From a virus, in the IMG/VR virus record IMGVR_UViG_3300021598_001198, positions 92,673 through 156,672 of that record: a stretch of DNA of 64,000 nt; one strand, written 5' to 3'. This document shows positions 8,060 through 15,509 of this stretch, piece after piece; the first letter of the stretch is position 1; every line of letters starts with the position of its first letter. Position numbers and translations under genes: made by a program. Below the pieces are notes generated by a model. That model was not told the DNA's origin. It was given only the letters and a program-made list of their open reading frames with translations, and did no database searches.

Positions 8060-9895
8060 TTAAAACTCTATGTCACCATTCATCAGTTGTTCAAATAAAT
8101 CAGGTTCTCTTTGGTTGACTTCCTTCCCATTTATTTTAACTTTCACCTTTTTAATATCAATGTGGTTCAATAATCTTTGTGACGCAAATTTTCTAACTCT
8201 TTGTTTTAATATTTCTAATGATTCACCAAAATACTCAGGTGGTAACTTATTACAAAAATGTCTCTCCTGAATACAGTCACCTGTTTTTTTGTTAAACTCA
8301 CATGTTACTCTATCTGAACCACCGTTGGTCCTCAATGAAATTATCATTGATGATTCTTTGTTTGCGTAACTGGCAACACAGTGGTGCATAAATGTACCCT
8401 CTTCCGAATATTCTTCTTCTCTCTTTAATATCACAGGAGAAAAAATATGATTGTCGTTCTCAAATCGAGTCTTTATTTGTTCCTCCACTAATCTCACCAT
8501 TCTGTTGTCATATTGATATTCGATTGACCAACCCTTTTTGATTAATGAACATGTCTTGGATAGTTCAATGTGCTCTGTATGAAAGTCCGTGTAATTTGTT
8601 GCCCTCATTTTTATGTTAGGGTCAAATTCACGAATCTTTTCAATCATATCGAAGTGGTCTTTTATCAAAGTGTATATACCTCGAGTAACCGACGATACTG
8701 AATGGTCTCCTGCCGGTTTGGGAATCAGGGAATTTAAAATTTTAATGATATTTTCCCTATCAACATTATCAATAAACAGGTGTCGGTGGTGATTTTTAGC
8801 ACCTCTCAATTCAAGCGGTACCATAGAATGTGCATTACCATTATCTACCATAAAAAGATTAAAACATTCACTTTTCAAAGAACCGAGGTATTTTGGATAA
8901 TCCTTTCCAAGTAAATCACACATACATGAAAACTCTTGTAAATTTAATTTTGGATTTTCATGGAAAAGTTTCAAGGTAAATTTTGAATTTATTCCGTAAC
9001 TATCCAAAATAGATTGCATTAATTTTCTCTGATTCTTTTTAAGGTATTTTTCAGTTGGGTAATGTATTTTAATAAGTGGTACAAAGTCGTTTGGTGTTTT
9101 TATTTTTTTCTTTTCCGCAAAGAATTCAATAAAACTAGTTATAAAAAAATGTTTATCAAATAAGTTTCCAACGTTAGTAGGTAAGTTTGGAATGTGATTT
9201 TTAATAACATTTACAAATTCGTGTTCATTAAATGTGTCATCAAATTCCTTAGCGATTTTAAGATTGTTACTAAACTCTTTTTTTAAATTGAAAAGACTGT
9301 TTGAACCCAACAAGATTTCTAACGTAGTAAATGAATTTTTTCTAAATCTTTTGGATTTTATCTTTCCAAAATTCATATCCCCAATCGTAAAATCTCCCTT
9401 CTGTAAATCAATTGTTAACGTCATTACCTTGGAAGATTTACGGAAATATTTCCAATTAAAATCACGATATCTGGTATTCTTGTAACACCTTATGTAAAGT
9501 TTACCTTCTCTAAGTTCTATTGTTCTTTCAAATGTTACAATTTGTATTGATGAGAAAGGATTCCCATAATGTCTTTTTAAATGTTTTTCACTTGTTGTGT
9601 AACAAGGTTCTTTTGTCAATTTTATGAAAGAAACGTATTCTTTTTCTTTTTCACCATAAAAATATTTTGTCCTCGCACCCTTTGATGGTCTTGGTTCCAA
9701 TTTTATGGTTTCAAATTTGGTATCCCTATTTACAACGGGCTCAAGTGTCTTAACCTGTTCAGTAAATAAAAAATCATCATCCAGTTCTTTACCATCAGAT
9801 ACAACAATTGGTATTGGTCTATCTTCAGACAACATACAATTATCCCTAACTAAATCTATTCTGAAATAAGAAAATCTTTGTTTGATGAGTTGCAT
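8060..9895 (-). CDS. PcfJ-like protein, 611 aa
   Basis: The region around residues 490-560 has the PcfJ signature EEGTFMHHCVASYA (H504, H505, C506), followed by SSMIISLR and a strand with VTCEF, as in PcfJ proteins of conjugative plasmids and phages. The biochemical role of that family is not known to me. The long N-terminal part (about 450 residues) is charged and has no domain I recognise. It is preceded by TATATTTG 15 bases before the ATG and followed 23 bases later by its shorter paralogue. Confidence 0.7.
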   Translation of the reverse strand: MQLIKQRFSYFRIDLVRDNCMLSEDRPIPIVVSDGKELDDDFLFTEQVKTLEPVVNRDTKFETIKLEPRPSKGARTKYFYGEKEKEYVSFIKLTKEPCYTTSEKHLKRHYGNPFSSIQIVTFERTIELREGKLYIRCYKNTRYRDFNWKYFRKSSKVMTLTIDLQKGDFTIGDMNFGKIKSKRFRKNSFTTLEILLGSNSLFNLKKEFSNNLKIAKEFDDTFNEHEFVNVIKNHIPNLPTNVGNLFDKHFFITSFIEFFAEKKKIKTPNDFVPLIKIHYPTEKYLKKNQRKLMQSILDSYGINSKFTLKLFHENPKLNLQEFSCMCDLLGKDYPKYLGSLKSECFNLFMVDNGNAHSMVPLELRGAKNHHRHLFIDNVDRENIIKILNSLIPKPAGDHSVSSVTRGIYTLIKDHFDMIEKIREFDPNIKMRATNYTDFHTEHIELSKTCSLIKKGWSIEYQYDNRMVRLVEEQIKTRFENDNHIFSPVILKREEEYSEEGTFMHHCVASYANKESSMIISLRTNGGSDRVTCEFNKKTGDCIQERHFCNKLPPEYFGESLEILKQRVRKFASQRLLNHIDIKKVKVKINGKEVNQREPDLFEQLMNGDIEF

Positions 9896-9910
9896 TTTTG
9901 ATATTTTTTA

Positions 9911-9918
9911 CAAATATA
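9911..9918 (-). promoter_or_regulatory. Bacteroidota-type -7 element TATATTTG
   Basis: Minus-strand TATATTTG in the divergent gap between the PcfJ-like gene (start 9895) and the plus-strand gene at 9965. Spacing to the ATG is 15 bases. The same gap holds a plus-strand TATTTAT at 9940-9946 for the other gene. Confidence 0.55.
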
Positions 9919-9964
9919 CCACTTTTTTAATGATATCCATATTTATTTTTATAAAATTATTAAC

Positions 9965-10117
9965 ATGGCAGCAGGAAAAAGTTCAAAAGGTAAATCATCA
10001 AACGCATCTATAAAGGTGAATTTTGGTAAAAGAAGATTAGGTAAAGCTAAAAAATCTTTTAATAAACACGATAAAAGTGAGAAAAACTACCGTGGACAGG
10101 GTAGGAGAACTAATTAA
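9965..10117 (+). CDS. Small strongly basic protein, 50 aa
   Basis: The frame from ATG 9965 encodes a Lys/Arg/Ser/Gly-rich protein ending KNYRGQGRRTN, with a KKSFNKHDKS core. Small basic proteins of this look recur in large T4-like phages of environmental origin, as I recall, and are probably nucleic-acid or virion associated; no function is established. The last four bases overlap the end of the convergent gene at 10114. TATTTAT lies 18 bases upstream. Confidence 0.7.
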   Translation: MAAGKSSKGKSSNASIKVNFGKRRLGKAKKSFNKHDKSEKNYRGQGRRTN

Positions 10118-10425
10118 AAAATACTCCCCAATAACCCAATTAAAGTATAAGATAACTTATACCCTGTGAACGCACCCAATGCCGAAGGGATTGGGAAAAC
10201 TATCAACTTACCTAAATCTGTAACGTACTTTGGTCGATTAACTATCCGACCCATGTAATAATAGTAGACAATATAACCGATAAGAACAGCAAAGTCGGTT
10301 CTTGTTGCAATAAAAACAACAAGTGTCGCTCCGATGAAACCGAAAGTAAAATTGTCTCTAATTCCTTCCCATATCTCATAAGTTGTAGCATTTTTATATT
10401 CTTTTACGATTTTACGGAGCTTCAC
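10114..10425 (-). CDS. Small integral membrane protein, 103 aa
   Basis: A basic, soluble N-terminus of about 25 residues is followed by hydrophobic segments (FGFIGATLVVFIA, FAVLIGYIVYYYYMG, IPSALGAFTGYKL, TLIGLLGSIF), giving three or four membrane helices. It lacks recognisable catalytic motifs. A holin is conceivable from size and topology, but other phage membrane proteins look the same, so I make no call. Confidence 0.65.
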   Translation of the reverse strand: MKLRKIVKEYKNATTYEIWEGIRDNFTFGFIGATLVVFIATRTDFAVLIGYIVYYYYMGRIVNRPKYVTDLGKLIVFPIPSALGAFTGYKLSYTLIGLLGSIF

Positions 10426-10444
10426 TTGTTGTTATTTTATGTTA

Positions 10445-11821
10445 TTACTTATCAGAATTCAAGTTACCTTGAATTGACCATGTGAAATCTAATTTAACAT
10501 CATTCTTAAATAACGATGTGTCCATCATATCAATGTATTGATTTGTGGTGTATCCATTCTTACCCGTCATAGTCGACAATGCGTGACATGACATACAGTT
10601 TGTTTGCATTCCATACACAAAATCAGGTCTGAATTTGTTTTGTAAACTGAAAACTTTTGGACCAAATCCACCCTCTAAATAAGGATTGAAAGCAAGTATC
10701 GGTCTAGCGTTGTTGTCAGAACCGCCACTCACAGGTTGATTCGGCCAAACCATTGCGTATGCTGTACTAACTGCGTAGTGTGAAGCGGCGCCTTTAAGTT
10801 CTTTAGGTCTAAGACCTGCTTCAAATTTAGAACTTGGTGAAGGAGGGTTAGACGGGTCAGGGCACCAAAAATAAGTTTGCCATGTCCAATTTTTAAATTC
10901 TTTTGTTGTTACGTGCATGGCTACCAACAACACATAGTCACCTTCGATAAATTGTCTACTTGGTGTAGTTCCAACGTCTTGGTGACTATTGAGATAGTCC
11001 GCACCTACTCTATCAATTTTATAATTAATAAAATCATTTACGTTACAGGTCGCATCTTTAATTTGTTCCTCTGTGGGATTTGATGTTGTTACAGGTACTA
11101 ACTTTTTATTCGGTTCCTGTTTATTATTAACATCGGCGTAAACCCATTGTTGCCATTCATTATATCTATACGCTTTGGCCGGATTTGGTGATACCCAAAC
11201 AGGTACTCTAATCAAACCGTTTTTACTTGGTACACCAGCATAATATGTTGGTTTGGTGGTGATTGAAGTATTAGGAAATTCAGGTACCGCACCAATTCCA
11301 TCTTTTACCAAATATTTGTTCAATGACGATTGATTAAATAATTTGTTTGATGTTGCAAAATGTGCCGCAGATGGGTCATAAGAAACTGTTTCCAACACAG
11401 TGAAGTTTGTGTCAATCTTTTGTCCCGCGAAAAGTTTACCATGTACAAATTGTTTCGGGATGTTAAGTTCAGTTCTGTTTGATTTTTCCATTGAACTTGA
11501 AACTTGACCCTGTGCAGACATTGCAGATAGTTCTTGAACACCCATCCAAGTTTCAAAAACCAACAATGTTTGACCATTGTATTTTTGTTTTGTTGGTTGA
11601 GTAAGTCCAGCCCAAATACCCCACGCGTGATTTACAATACTGGTTGTATCTTGATTCTCTAACCATCCGTAAATTTTCGTAGAGTCTTCAGGAAAATTGA
11701 ATCCCGAAATACCTAAGTCCGTTGGGAACTCTTGTGGTTTAATTGTTTTACTCGTGTCAGAACATGAGTATACGATTGTAAACAATCCTAAAATTAATAA
11801 TAGTGTTTTTGTAATTTTCAT
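10445..11821 (-). CDS. Predicted periplasmic lipoprotein with a c-type haem motif (CXXCH), 458 aa
   Basis: The N-terminus (MKITKTLLLILGLFTIVYSC) is a lipoprotein-type signal with the lipid-bearing Cys at residue 20, followed by SDTS. Near the C-terminus TNCMSCHALS gives a single CXXCH haem-attachment motif (C409, C412, H413). The large middle part has many Trp and Tyr residues and no domain I can name. It looks like a bacterial exported gene rather than a phage core gene and may be an acquired auxiliary gene acting in envelope redox chemistry. Haem attachment would need the host maturation system. Confidence 0.75.
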   Translation of the reverse strand: MKITKTLLLILGLFTIVYSCSDTSKTIKPQEFPTDLGISGFNFPEDSTKIYGWLENQDTTSIVNHAWGIWAGLTQPTKQKYNGQTLLVFETWMGVQELSAMSAQGQVSSSMEKSNRTELNIPKQFVHGKLFAGQKIDTNFTVLETVSYDPSAAHFATSNKLFNQSSLNKYLVKDGIGAVPEFPNTSITTKPTYYAGVPSKNGLIRVPVWVSPNPAKAYRYNEWQQWVYADVNNKQEPNKKLVPVTTSNPTEEQIKDATCNVNDFINYKIDRVGADYLNSHQDVGTTPSRQFIEGDYVLLVAMHVTTKEFKNWTWQTYFWCPDPSNPPSPSSKFEAGLRPKELKGAASHYAVSTAYAMVWPNQPVSGGSDNNARPILAFNPYLEGGFGPKVFSLQNKFRPDFVYGMQTNCMSCHALSTMTGKNGYTTNQYIDMMDTSLFKNDVKLDFTWSIQGNLNSDK

Positions 11822-11825
11822 TTTT

Positions 11826-12074
11826 TTATTTGTTTTTATTTTTATTTTCTATAACTATGAACTTATTTATTTCGTGAAGAACTTCGGCAGTATCATATCT
11901 TACACTATAAACCACGTCCCATATTGTTCTATCATTATAAGAAGGGTGTAATCTTGATTGGGCCCATTTTTTGGCTTTATTAAAATCCTCTACTGACCAT
12001 TTTACTGGTTCAACTATTGTTGGGGAATTTAAACGCCTAAGTTTCATCAATAGCAGTTTTAAAAATTTAATCAT
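11826..12074 (-). CDS. Hypothetical protein, 82 aa
   Basis: A short basic and hydrophobic N-terminus (IKFLKLLLMKLRRL) precedes a soluble region with WSVEDFNKAKKWAQ and ends in a Lys/Asn repeat. No function recognised. It sits five bases upstream of the cytochrome-like lipoprotein gene and is probably cotranscribed with it. Confidence 0.55.
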   Translation of the reverse strand: MIKFLKLLLMKLRRLNSPTIVEPVKWSVEDFNKAKKWAQSRLHPSYNDRTIWDVVYSVRYDTAEVLHEINKFIVIENKNKNK

Positions 12075-12087
12075 CTATATTTTTCAA

Positions 12088-12243
12088 TTATCTGTTATGT
12101 TTTGGTGTATAACCAATAACCAATTGATAACTAAACCAACCAATTATTAATTCATAATCACCATTTAACCAACTGTTATATGTTATTTTAACATATGGTA
12201 AAATATAAGATTGATATACAACTTTGTCAATACTTATTTTCAT
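12088..12243 (-). CDS. Small hypothetical protein, 51 aa
   Basis: The frame from ATG 12243 gives a Tyr/Ile/Trp-rich 51-residue protein (DKVVYQSYILPY...GWFSYQLVIGYTP). It fills the space between the thymidylate synthase gene (stop at 12247) and the 11826 gene with almost no gap. No function known. Confidence 0.5.
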   Translation of the reverse strand: MKISIDKVVYQSYILPYVKITYNSWLNGDYELIIGWFSYQLVIGYTPKHNR

Positions 12244-12246
12244 AGT

Positions 12247-13572
12247 TTAATTACTTAAGGGTGCTTTAATCGATGGGTGTGATTGATAATTTTCGATTTG
12301 AAAATCCTTATTTTCCAAATGAGTTATTAAAGATGAGTCTTCAGATAATGATTTATAAAATTCATCGGTCTTCATATGTTTTAGTTTGGGTAATTTATAA
12401 GGTTCTCTTGTGTATCGTGGTATTTTATATATCTCATAATATTCAGACATACCTCCACCAAATGGTGCTAAGTCTTTCAACGCACTTTTATAACCATTAG
12501 GACCCATCGCCTCTTTTAACATACCTTCTCTCTCTTCATGTGTATACTTTCTACCGATTTGTTCTCTTGCTTGTTCAACATGGTTACTATACAAATGAGT
12601 ATCACCTAAATTACCAATCAACTCATCAGGTACCATATTTACTTCTTTAGCAATAATCTCAAGTAACAAACCGTAAGAAGCAATATTGAATGGTAGACCT
12701 AAGAATGTGTCTACTGAGCGTTGATTCCACATTAAAGAGATTGCTCGTTTAGGAACTCTTAAACTATCCATGTGAACATCGTGATAATCACTACTTTGAT
12801 TTAAAGGGTCTTTTGTTGAGTTATAATAATTAATCCTTTCATCTAAACTCAACTCTCTCGTATAAACTTGAAATCCATAATGACAAGGTGGAAGAACCAT
12901 TTGGTCCAGCTCTCCAACATTCCAAGCATTGACCATTAATCGTCTTGAGTCTGGATTTGTTTTAAGGTCGTTGATTAGGTTTGTGATTTGGTCTATTGAA
13001 TTGTTTTGGTATTCTATTTTGACACCATACTTGGTAACATCTTCACCGATTTCAATTGCTTTTAGTACTCTGTGTTGGTCAGAACCTTTTACATCCTTTA
13101 AGTCGTAATTAGTCACATTCTTTCTACCCCATCTTCTCCATTGCTTACCATACACAGGTCCGAGGTCACCCCACTTCTTAGCAAACTCATCATCGGTTTT
13201 TATTTTGTTGATGAATTCTTCTTTTGTTAATCGAAATCCTAACTCTAACATTTTTTCTTTTGACATATTAGGTAAGATTTTGGCATCTTCAATTAGATAG
13301 TTCTTATACGCATCACCATCCCAAATATGACAATTGTTATCAACAAGGAACTTGATGTTTGTATCACCACGAAGGAACCATAACAATTCGGTTACCATCG
13401 TCTTCCACGCCATTTTCTTGGTTGTAAGTAATGGAAACCCATCGGACATTTTATGACGGATTGTATAACCAAAAATAGATTTGGTTCCTGTACCTGTACG
13501 GTCTTTCTTTTCTACCCCATAATCTATAATAGTTTGGAGTAAGTCTGTGTATTGTTTATCTAATTTGTTCAT
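12247..13572 (-). CDS. thyA: Thymidylate synthase, enlarged, 441 aa
   Basis: ThyA makes dTMP from dUMP with methylene-tetrahydrofolate. Visible family blocks are DRTGTGT (25-30), LLTTKKM, LLWFLRGDTN, the catalytic cysteine in VLPPCHYGFQ (Cys230), NQRSVDTFLGLPFNIASY, the GDTHLYSNH block and the C-terminal SHPSIKAPLSN. The protein is far longer than the usual 264-320 residues because of insertions between residues about 95 and 190 and in the C-terminal third. The GPVYGKQWR block shows the fold is intact. It heads a nucleotide/metabolic gene run and overlaps the upstream HAD gene by one base. Confidence 0.95.
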   Translation of the reverse strand: MNKLDKQYTDLLQTIIDYGVEKKDRTGTGTKSIFGYTIRHKMSDGFPLLTTKKMAWKTMVTELLWFLRGDTNIKFLVDNNCHIWDGDAYKNYLIEDAKILPNMSKEKMLELGFRLTKEEFINKIKTDDEFAKKWGDLGPVYGKQWRRWGRKNVTNYDLKDVKGSDQHRVLKAIEIGEDVTKYGVKIEYQNNSIDQITNLINDLKTNPDSRRLMVNAWNVGELDQMVLPPCHYGFQVYTRELSLDERINYYNSTKDPLNQSSDYHDVHMDSLRVPKRAISLMWNQRSVDTFLGLPFNIASYGLLLEIIAKEVNMVPDELIGNLGDTHLYSNHVEQAREQIGRKYTHEEREGMLKEAMGPNGYKSALKDLAPFGGGMSEYYEIYKIPRYTREPYKLPKLKHMKTDEFYKSLSEDSSLITHLENKDFQIENYQSHPSIKAPLSN

Positions 13573-14186
13573 TACTCAAATGTTTGAATTTTTGCGTCTA
13601 CTTCTTTTAATTCAGACCACGTTCCAAGATACGTAATCGCTCTGACTTTTCTATTATCAATCCACACATATTCTTGGTCATCTTTGATTCTTGGTTTGTC
13701 CATAACCAATCCGTGATATTTAAAACCTTTTTCTTTTAACCATGTTTCGGTTACTTCACGGTCTTTACTTTCACGAGCGGTAAAAAATGTAATTACATTT
13801 CCCTCATCGTACCATTTGTTGATGATACCCAACGCGTTTGGGTAATGGTTAGCTGTCGGATAAAGATGTGAATCTTCATTTTTAATGTCGTCACAAATTG
13901 TCCCATCAATATCAATCAGAAAAACCCGACTAACCATTTTTTGCGTTATTATGATGTCAGCAATTGTACTATGAAAAATATCATCGTACATTACTTGACA
14001 ATTTGTTTTTAAAACATACTCGACTTCATCACCGTCTTTTACATCATATTTTCCGCTTTTTATTTTTTCTAAAGTTTCTTTTGATGCTTCAAAATTCTTT
14101 GATGAATCTTCAGAAACAATAAACCATCCTTCGACACTGTTAATAAGTTCGTCAGATTTTTTTTGATATATTAATTTACCTTTCAT
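13572..14186 (-). CDS. HAD phosphatase with an N-terminal extra domain, 204 aa
   Basis: Residues about 88-204 form a HAD-type phosphatase: VFLIDIDGTIC (motif I), TFFTARESKD (motif II) and YVWIDNRK near the end. The TARESK block is like the phosphatase part of phage polynucleotide kinases, so 3'-phosphate removal from nucleic acid is possible, but no kinase P-loop is present. Residues 1-85 are a separate small domain (KLIYQKKSDELINSVEGWFIVSED) that may occur alone in other phages. An internal start at Met87 is possible. It overlaps the upstream DUF2452-like gene by 11 bases. Confidence 0.75.
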   Translation of the reverse strand: MKGKLIYQKKSDELINSVEGWFIVSEDSSKNFEASKETLEKIKSGKYDVKDGDEVEYVLKTNCQVMYDDIFHSTIADIIITQKMVSRVFLIDIDGTICDDIKNEDSHLYPTANHYPNALGIINKWYDEGNVITFFTARESKDREVTETWLKEKGFKYHGLVMDKPRIKDDQEYVWIDNRKVRAITYLGTWSELKEVDAKIQTFE

Positions 14187-14580
14187 TTCTAACCCATTTT
14201 CTATCTGAATTTAATGTAAAAGCACCAATAAAATCGTCACCCCGATTCCAATCTTTTGGTGATAATAATGATAATGTATTTACACCATTAAAATTATATA
14301 AGTAATATGTTTCACCAACAATTGGGTCAAAAGAAATTTTTGATTCCCAAACCATTATTGAATCCACATACTCTCTTTGAAGTTTTTCTATTGATTGAAT
14401 GATTTCTTCTCTTTGACGATTAAAGACATCAATCATTTTTTTTGAGGACTCTTTTTTTACGAGACCCACATTAGGTAATTCAAATTTTGGCGAACCGATA
14501 CTGGTAGGATAATGCTTTCTATTAGCGTCGTACCCATTTGTTTCATCCCAAACAACAATATCAGGTTTCTTTTTATTCAT
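14176..14580 (-). CDS. DUF2452-like conserved protein, 134 aa
   Basis: The order of motifs fits the DUF2452 family: KPDIVVWDE at the start, a central helix rich in Glu and Lys, then FDPIVGETYYLY and a C-terminal LNSDRKWV. Its function is unknown in both bacteria and phages. Most of the central part should form one long helix. It overlaps the 57-residue gene upstream by eight bases, so the pair is translationally coupled. Confidence 0.75.
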   Translation of the reverse strand: MNKKKPDIVVWDETNGYDANRKHYPTSIGSPKFELPNVGLVKKESSKKMIDVFNRQREEIIQSIEKLQREYVDSIMVWESKISFDPIVGETYYLYNFNGVNTLSLLSPKDWNRGDDFIGAFTLNSDRKWVRNER

Positions 14581-14746
14581 CCTCCAAACCGTCCATTAAA
14601 GTTACGTCCCAATCTGAAAAATCGTCACCTAATTCCATACCCAATTTCAAATTTTCCAAAAAATTTTTTTCCCATTCCTCATAAGAAAGATTTGAGTTGG
14701 GATTTTGTTTAATGTAAATTTTATATTGTCTTTTAAGGGTTGACAT
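14573..14746 (-). CDS. Small acidic protein, 57 aa
   Basis: The frame from ATG 14746 encodes a short helical leader (TLKRQYKIYIKQNPNSNLSY) and an acidic second half (EEWEKNFLENLKLG, then ELGDDFSDWDVTL). It overlaps both neighbours by 14 and 8 bases and leaves no gap, which supports it as a gene. No function recognised. Confidence 0.6.
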   Translation of the reverse strand: MSTLKRQYKIYIKQNPNSNLSYEEWEKNFLENLKLGMELGDDFSDWDVTLMDGLEDE

Positions 14747-15161
14747 CGTTTTGTTCAGAATCTCTTATGTCAATTAATTTTTGAATTCTACTCCTACCTT
14801 TTTCACCAATTGGTACCGGATTACCTTCTTCATCAATCCTAACAAACCTTATGTTTGTTTTCAAGATGACAATTTGGTTACCTGTGTAAACATTATGTGC
14901 TCTTGCTTCCATATACAAGGTAACTGAAGTATTCCCTAATTTACTTGGTGACCCGTAAATTTTAATCAACTGACCCTCTTTGGCTGGTTTTTCAAAAAAA
15001 CATTTATCAATTGATACGGTAACTAATCTTGGTGAATCACACAATTGCATGGAGTATCCCGCAGCCGCCGCGTCAATCCACGCTAAAAGTTTTCCACCGA
15101 ATAAATTTCCGTGGAATCCTAAATCCGACTTTTTTATGGGGTGTGAATTCAAAAATTCCAT
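14733..15161 (-). CDS. Hot-dog-fold acyl-CoA thioesterase, 142 aa
   Basis: The pattern FHGNLFGGKLLAWIDAAAAG (residues about 17-36) is the signature of YciA/acyl-CoA hydrolase-type hot-dog thioesterases, in which an Asp and Asn of this block activate water against the thioester. RLVTVSIDKCFFEKPAKEG and VYTGNQIVILKTNIRFVRI fit the remaining strands. Such enzymes release CoA from fatty acyl-CoA, so this gene could modulate host lipid metabolism. The length is normal for a single domain. Its ATG overlaps the stop of the gene at 15161 by one base. Confidence 0.85.
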   Translation of the reverse strand: MEFLNSHPIKKSDLGFHGNLFGGKLLAWIDAAAAGYSMQLCDSPRLVTVSIDKCFFEKPAKEGQLIKIYGSPSKLGNTSVTLYMEARAHNVYTGNQIVILKTNIRFVRIDEEGNPVPIGEKGRSRIQKLIDIRDSEQNDVNP

Positions 15162-15331
15162 TACTCAAAAGTTATTTGTTCTCTAATAATGTATTCTTTT
15201 AATGCGTTTTCCGCTTCTATTTTAGTTGCAAAAACCCCAATAGTTTGGTCAAATTCTGTTGGGTCGGACACACCAAATTGTCCGTTTAATGTTTCATAAA
15301 TGAACGTATCTAAAATTTGTTGACTTACCAT
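15161..15331 (-). CDS. Small hypothetical protein, 56 aa
   Basis: The frame from ATG 15331 encodes a mixed alpha/beta-looking peptide (SQQILDTFIYETLNG ... GVFATKIEAENALKEYI). The ending ATKIEAENALKEYI resembles small proteins with a sporulation-domain-like strand-helix pattern, but this is weak. Its stop overlaps the thioesterase ATG by one base (TAATG), so it is part of the same operon. Confidence 0.6.
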   Translation of the reverse strand: MVSQQILDTFIYETLNGQFGVSDPTEFDQTIGVFATKIEAENALKEYIIREQITFE

Positions 15332-15338
15332 AATTAAT

Positions 15339-15503
15339 TTATATTTCTTGATTTTTATTTGATTCCGATTCTTGATTTATTGATTCAGAATTTTTAGTCT
15401 CTTGCATTTTCTTAAATAAATTCATCAATGTGGACTCTTCTCTCTTTAATCTTTGATTACGAGCTTGAACTTTTTTTCTATGTTCTTTGTCTTTTTTTCC
15501 CAT
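15339..15503 (-). CDS. Small basic helical protein, 54 aa
   Basis: The frame from ATG 15503 starts MGKKDKEHRKKVQARNQRLK, a strongly basic helix, and ends in a Ser/Asn/Glu-rich tail. Short proteins with this start are common in T4-like environmental phages, as I recall; they may bind nucleic acid. It lies between glutamine synthetase and the 56-residue gene with gaps of only a few bases. Confidence 0.6.
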   Translation of the reverse strand: MGKKDKEHRKKVQARNQRLKREESTLMNLFKKMQETKNSESINQESESNKNQEI

Positions 15504-15509
15504 GGTATT

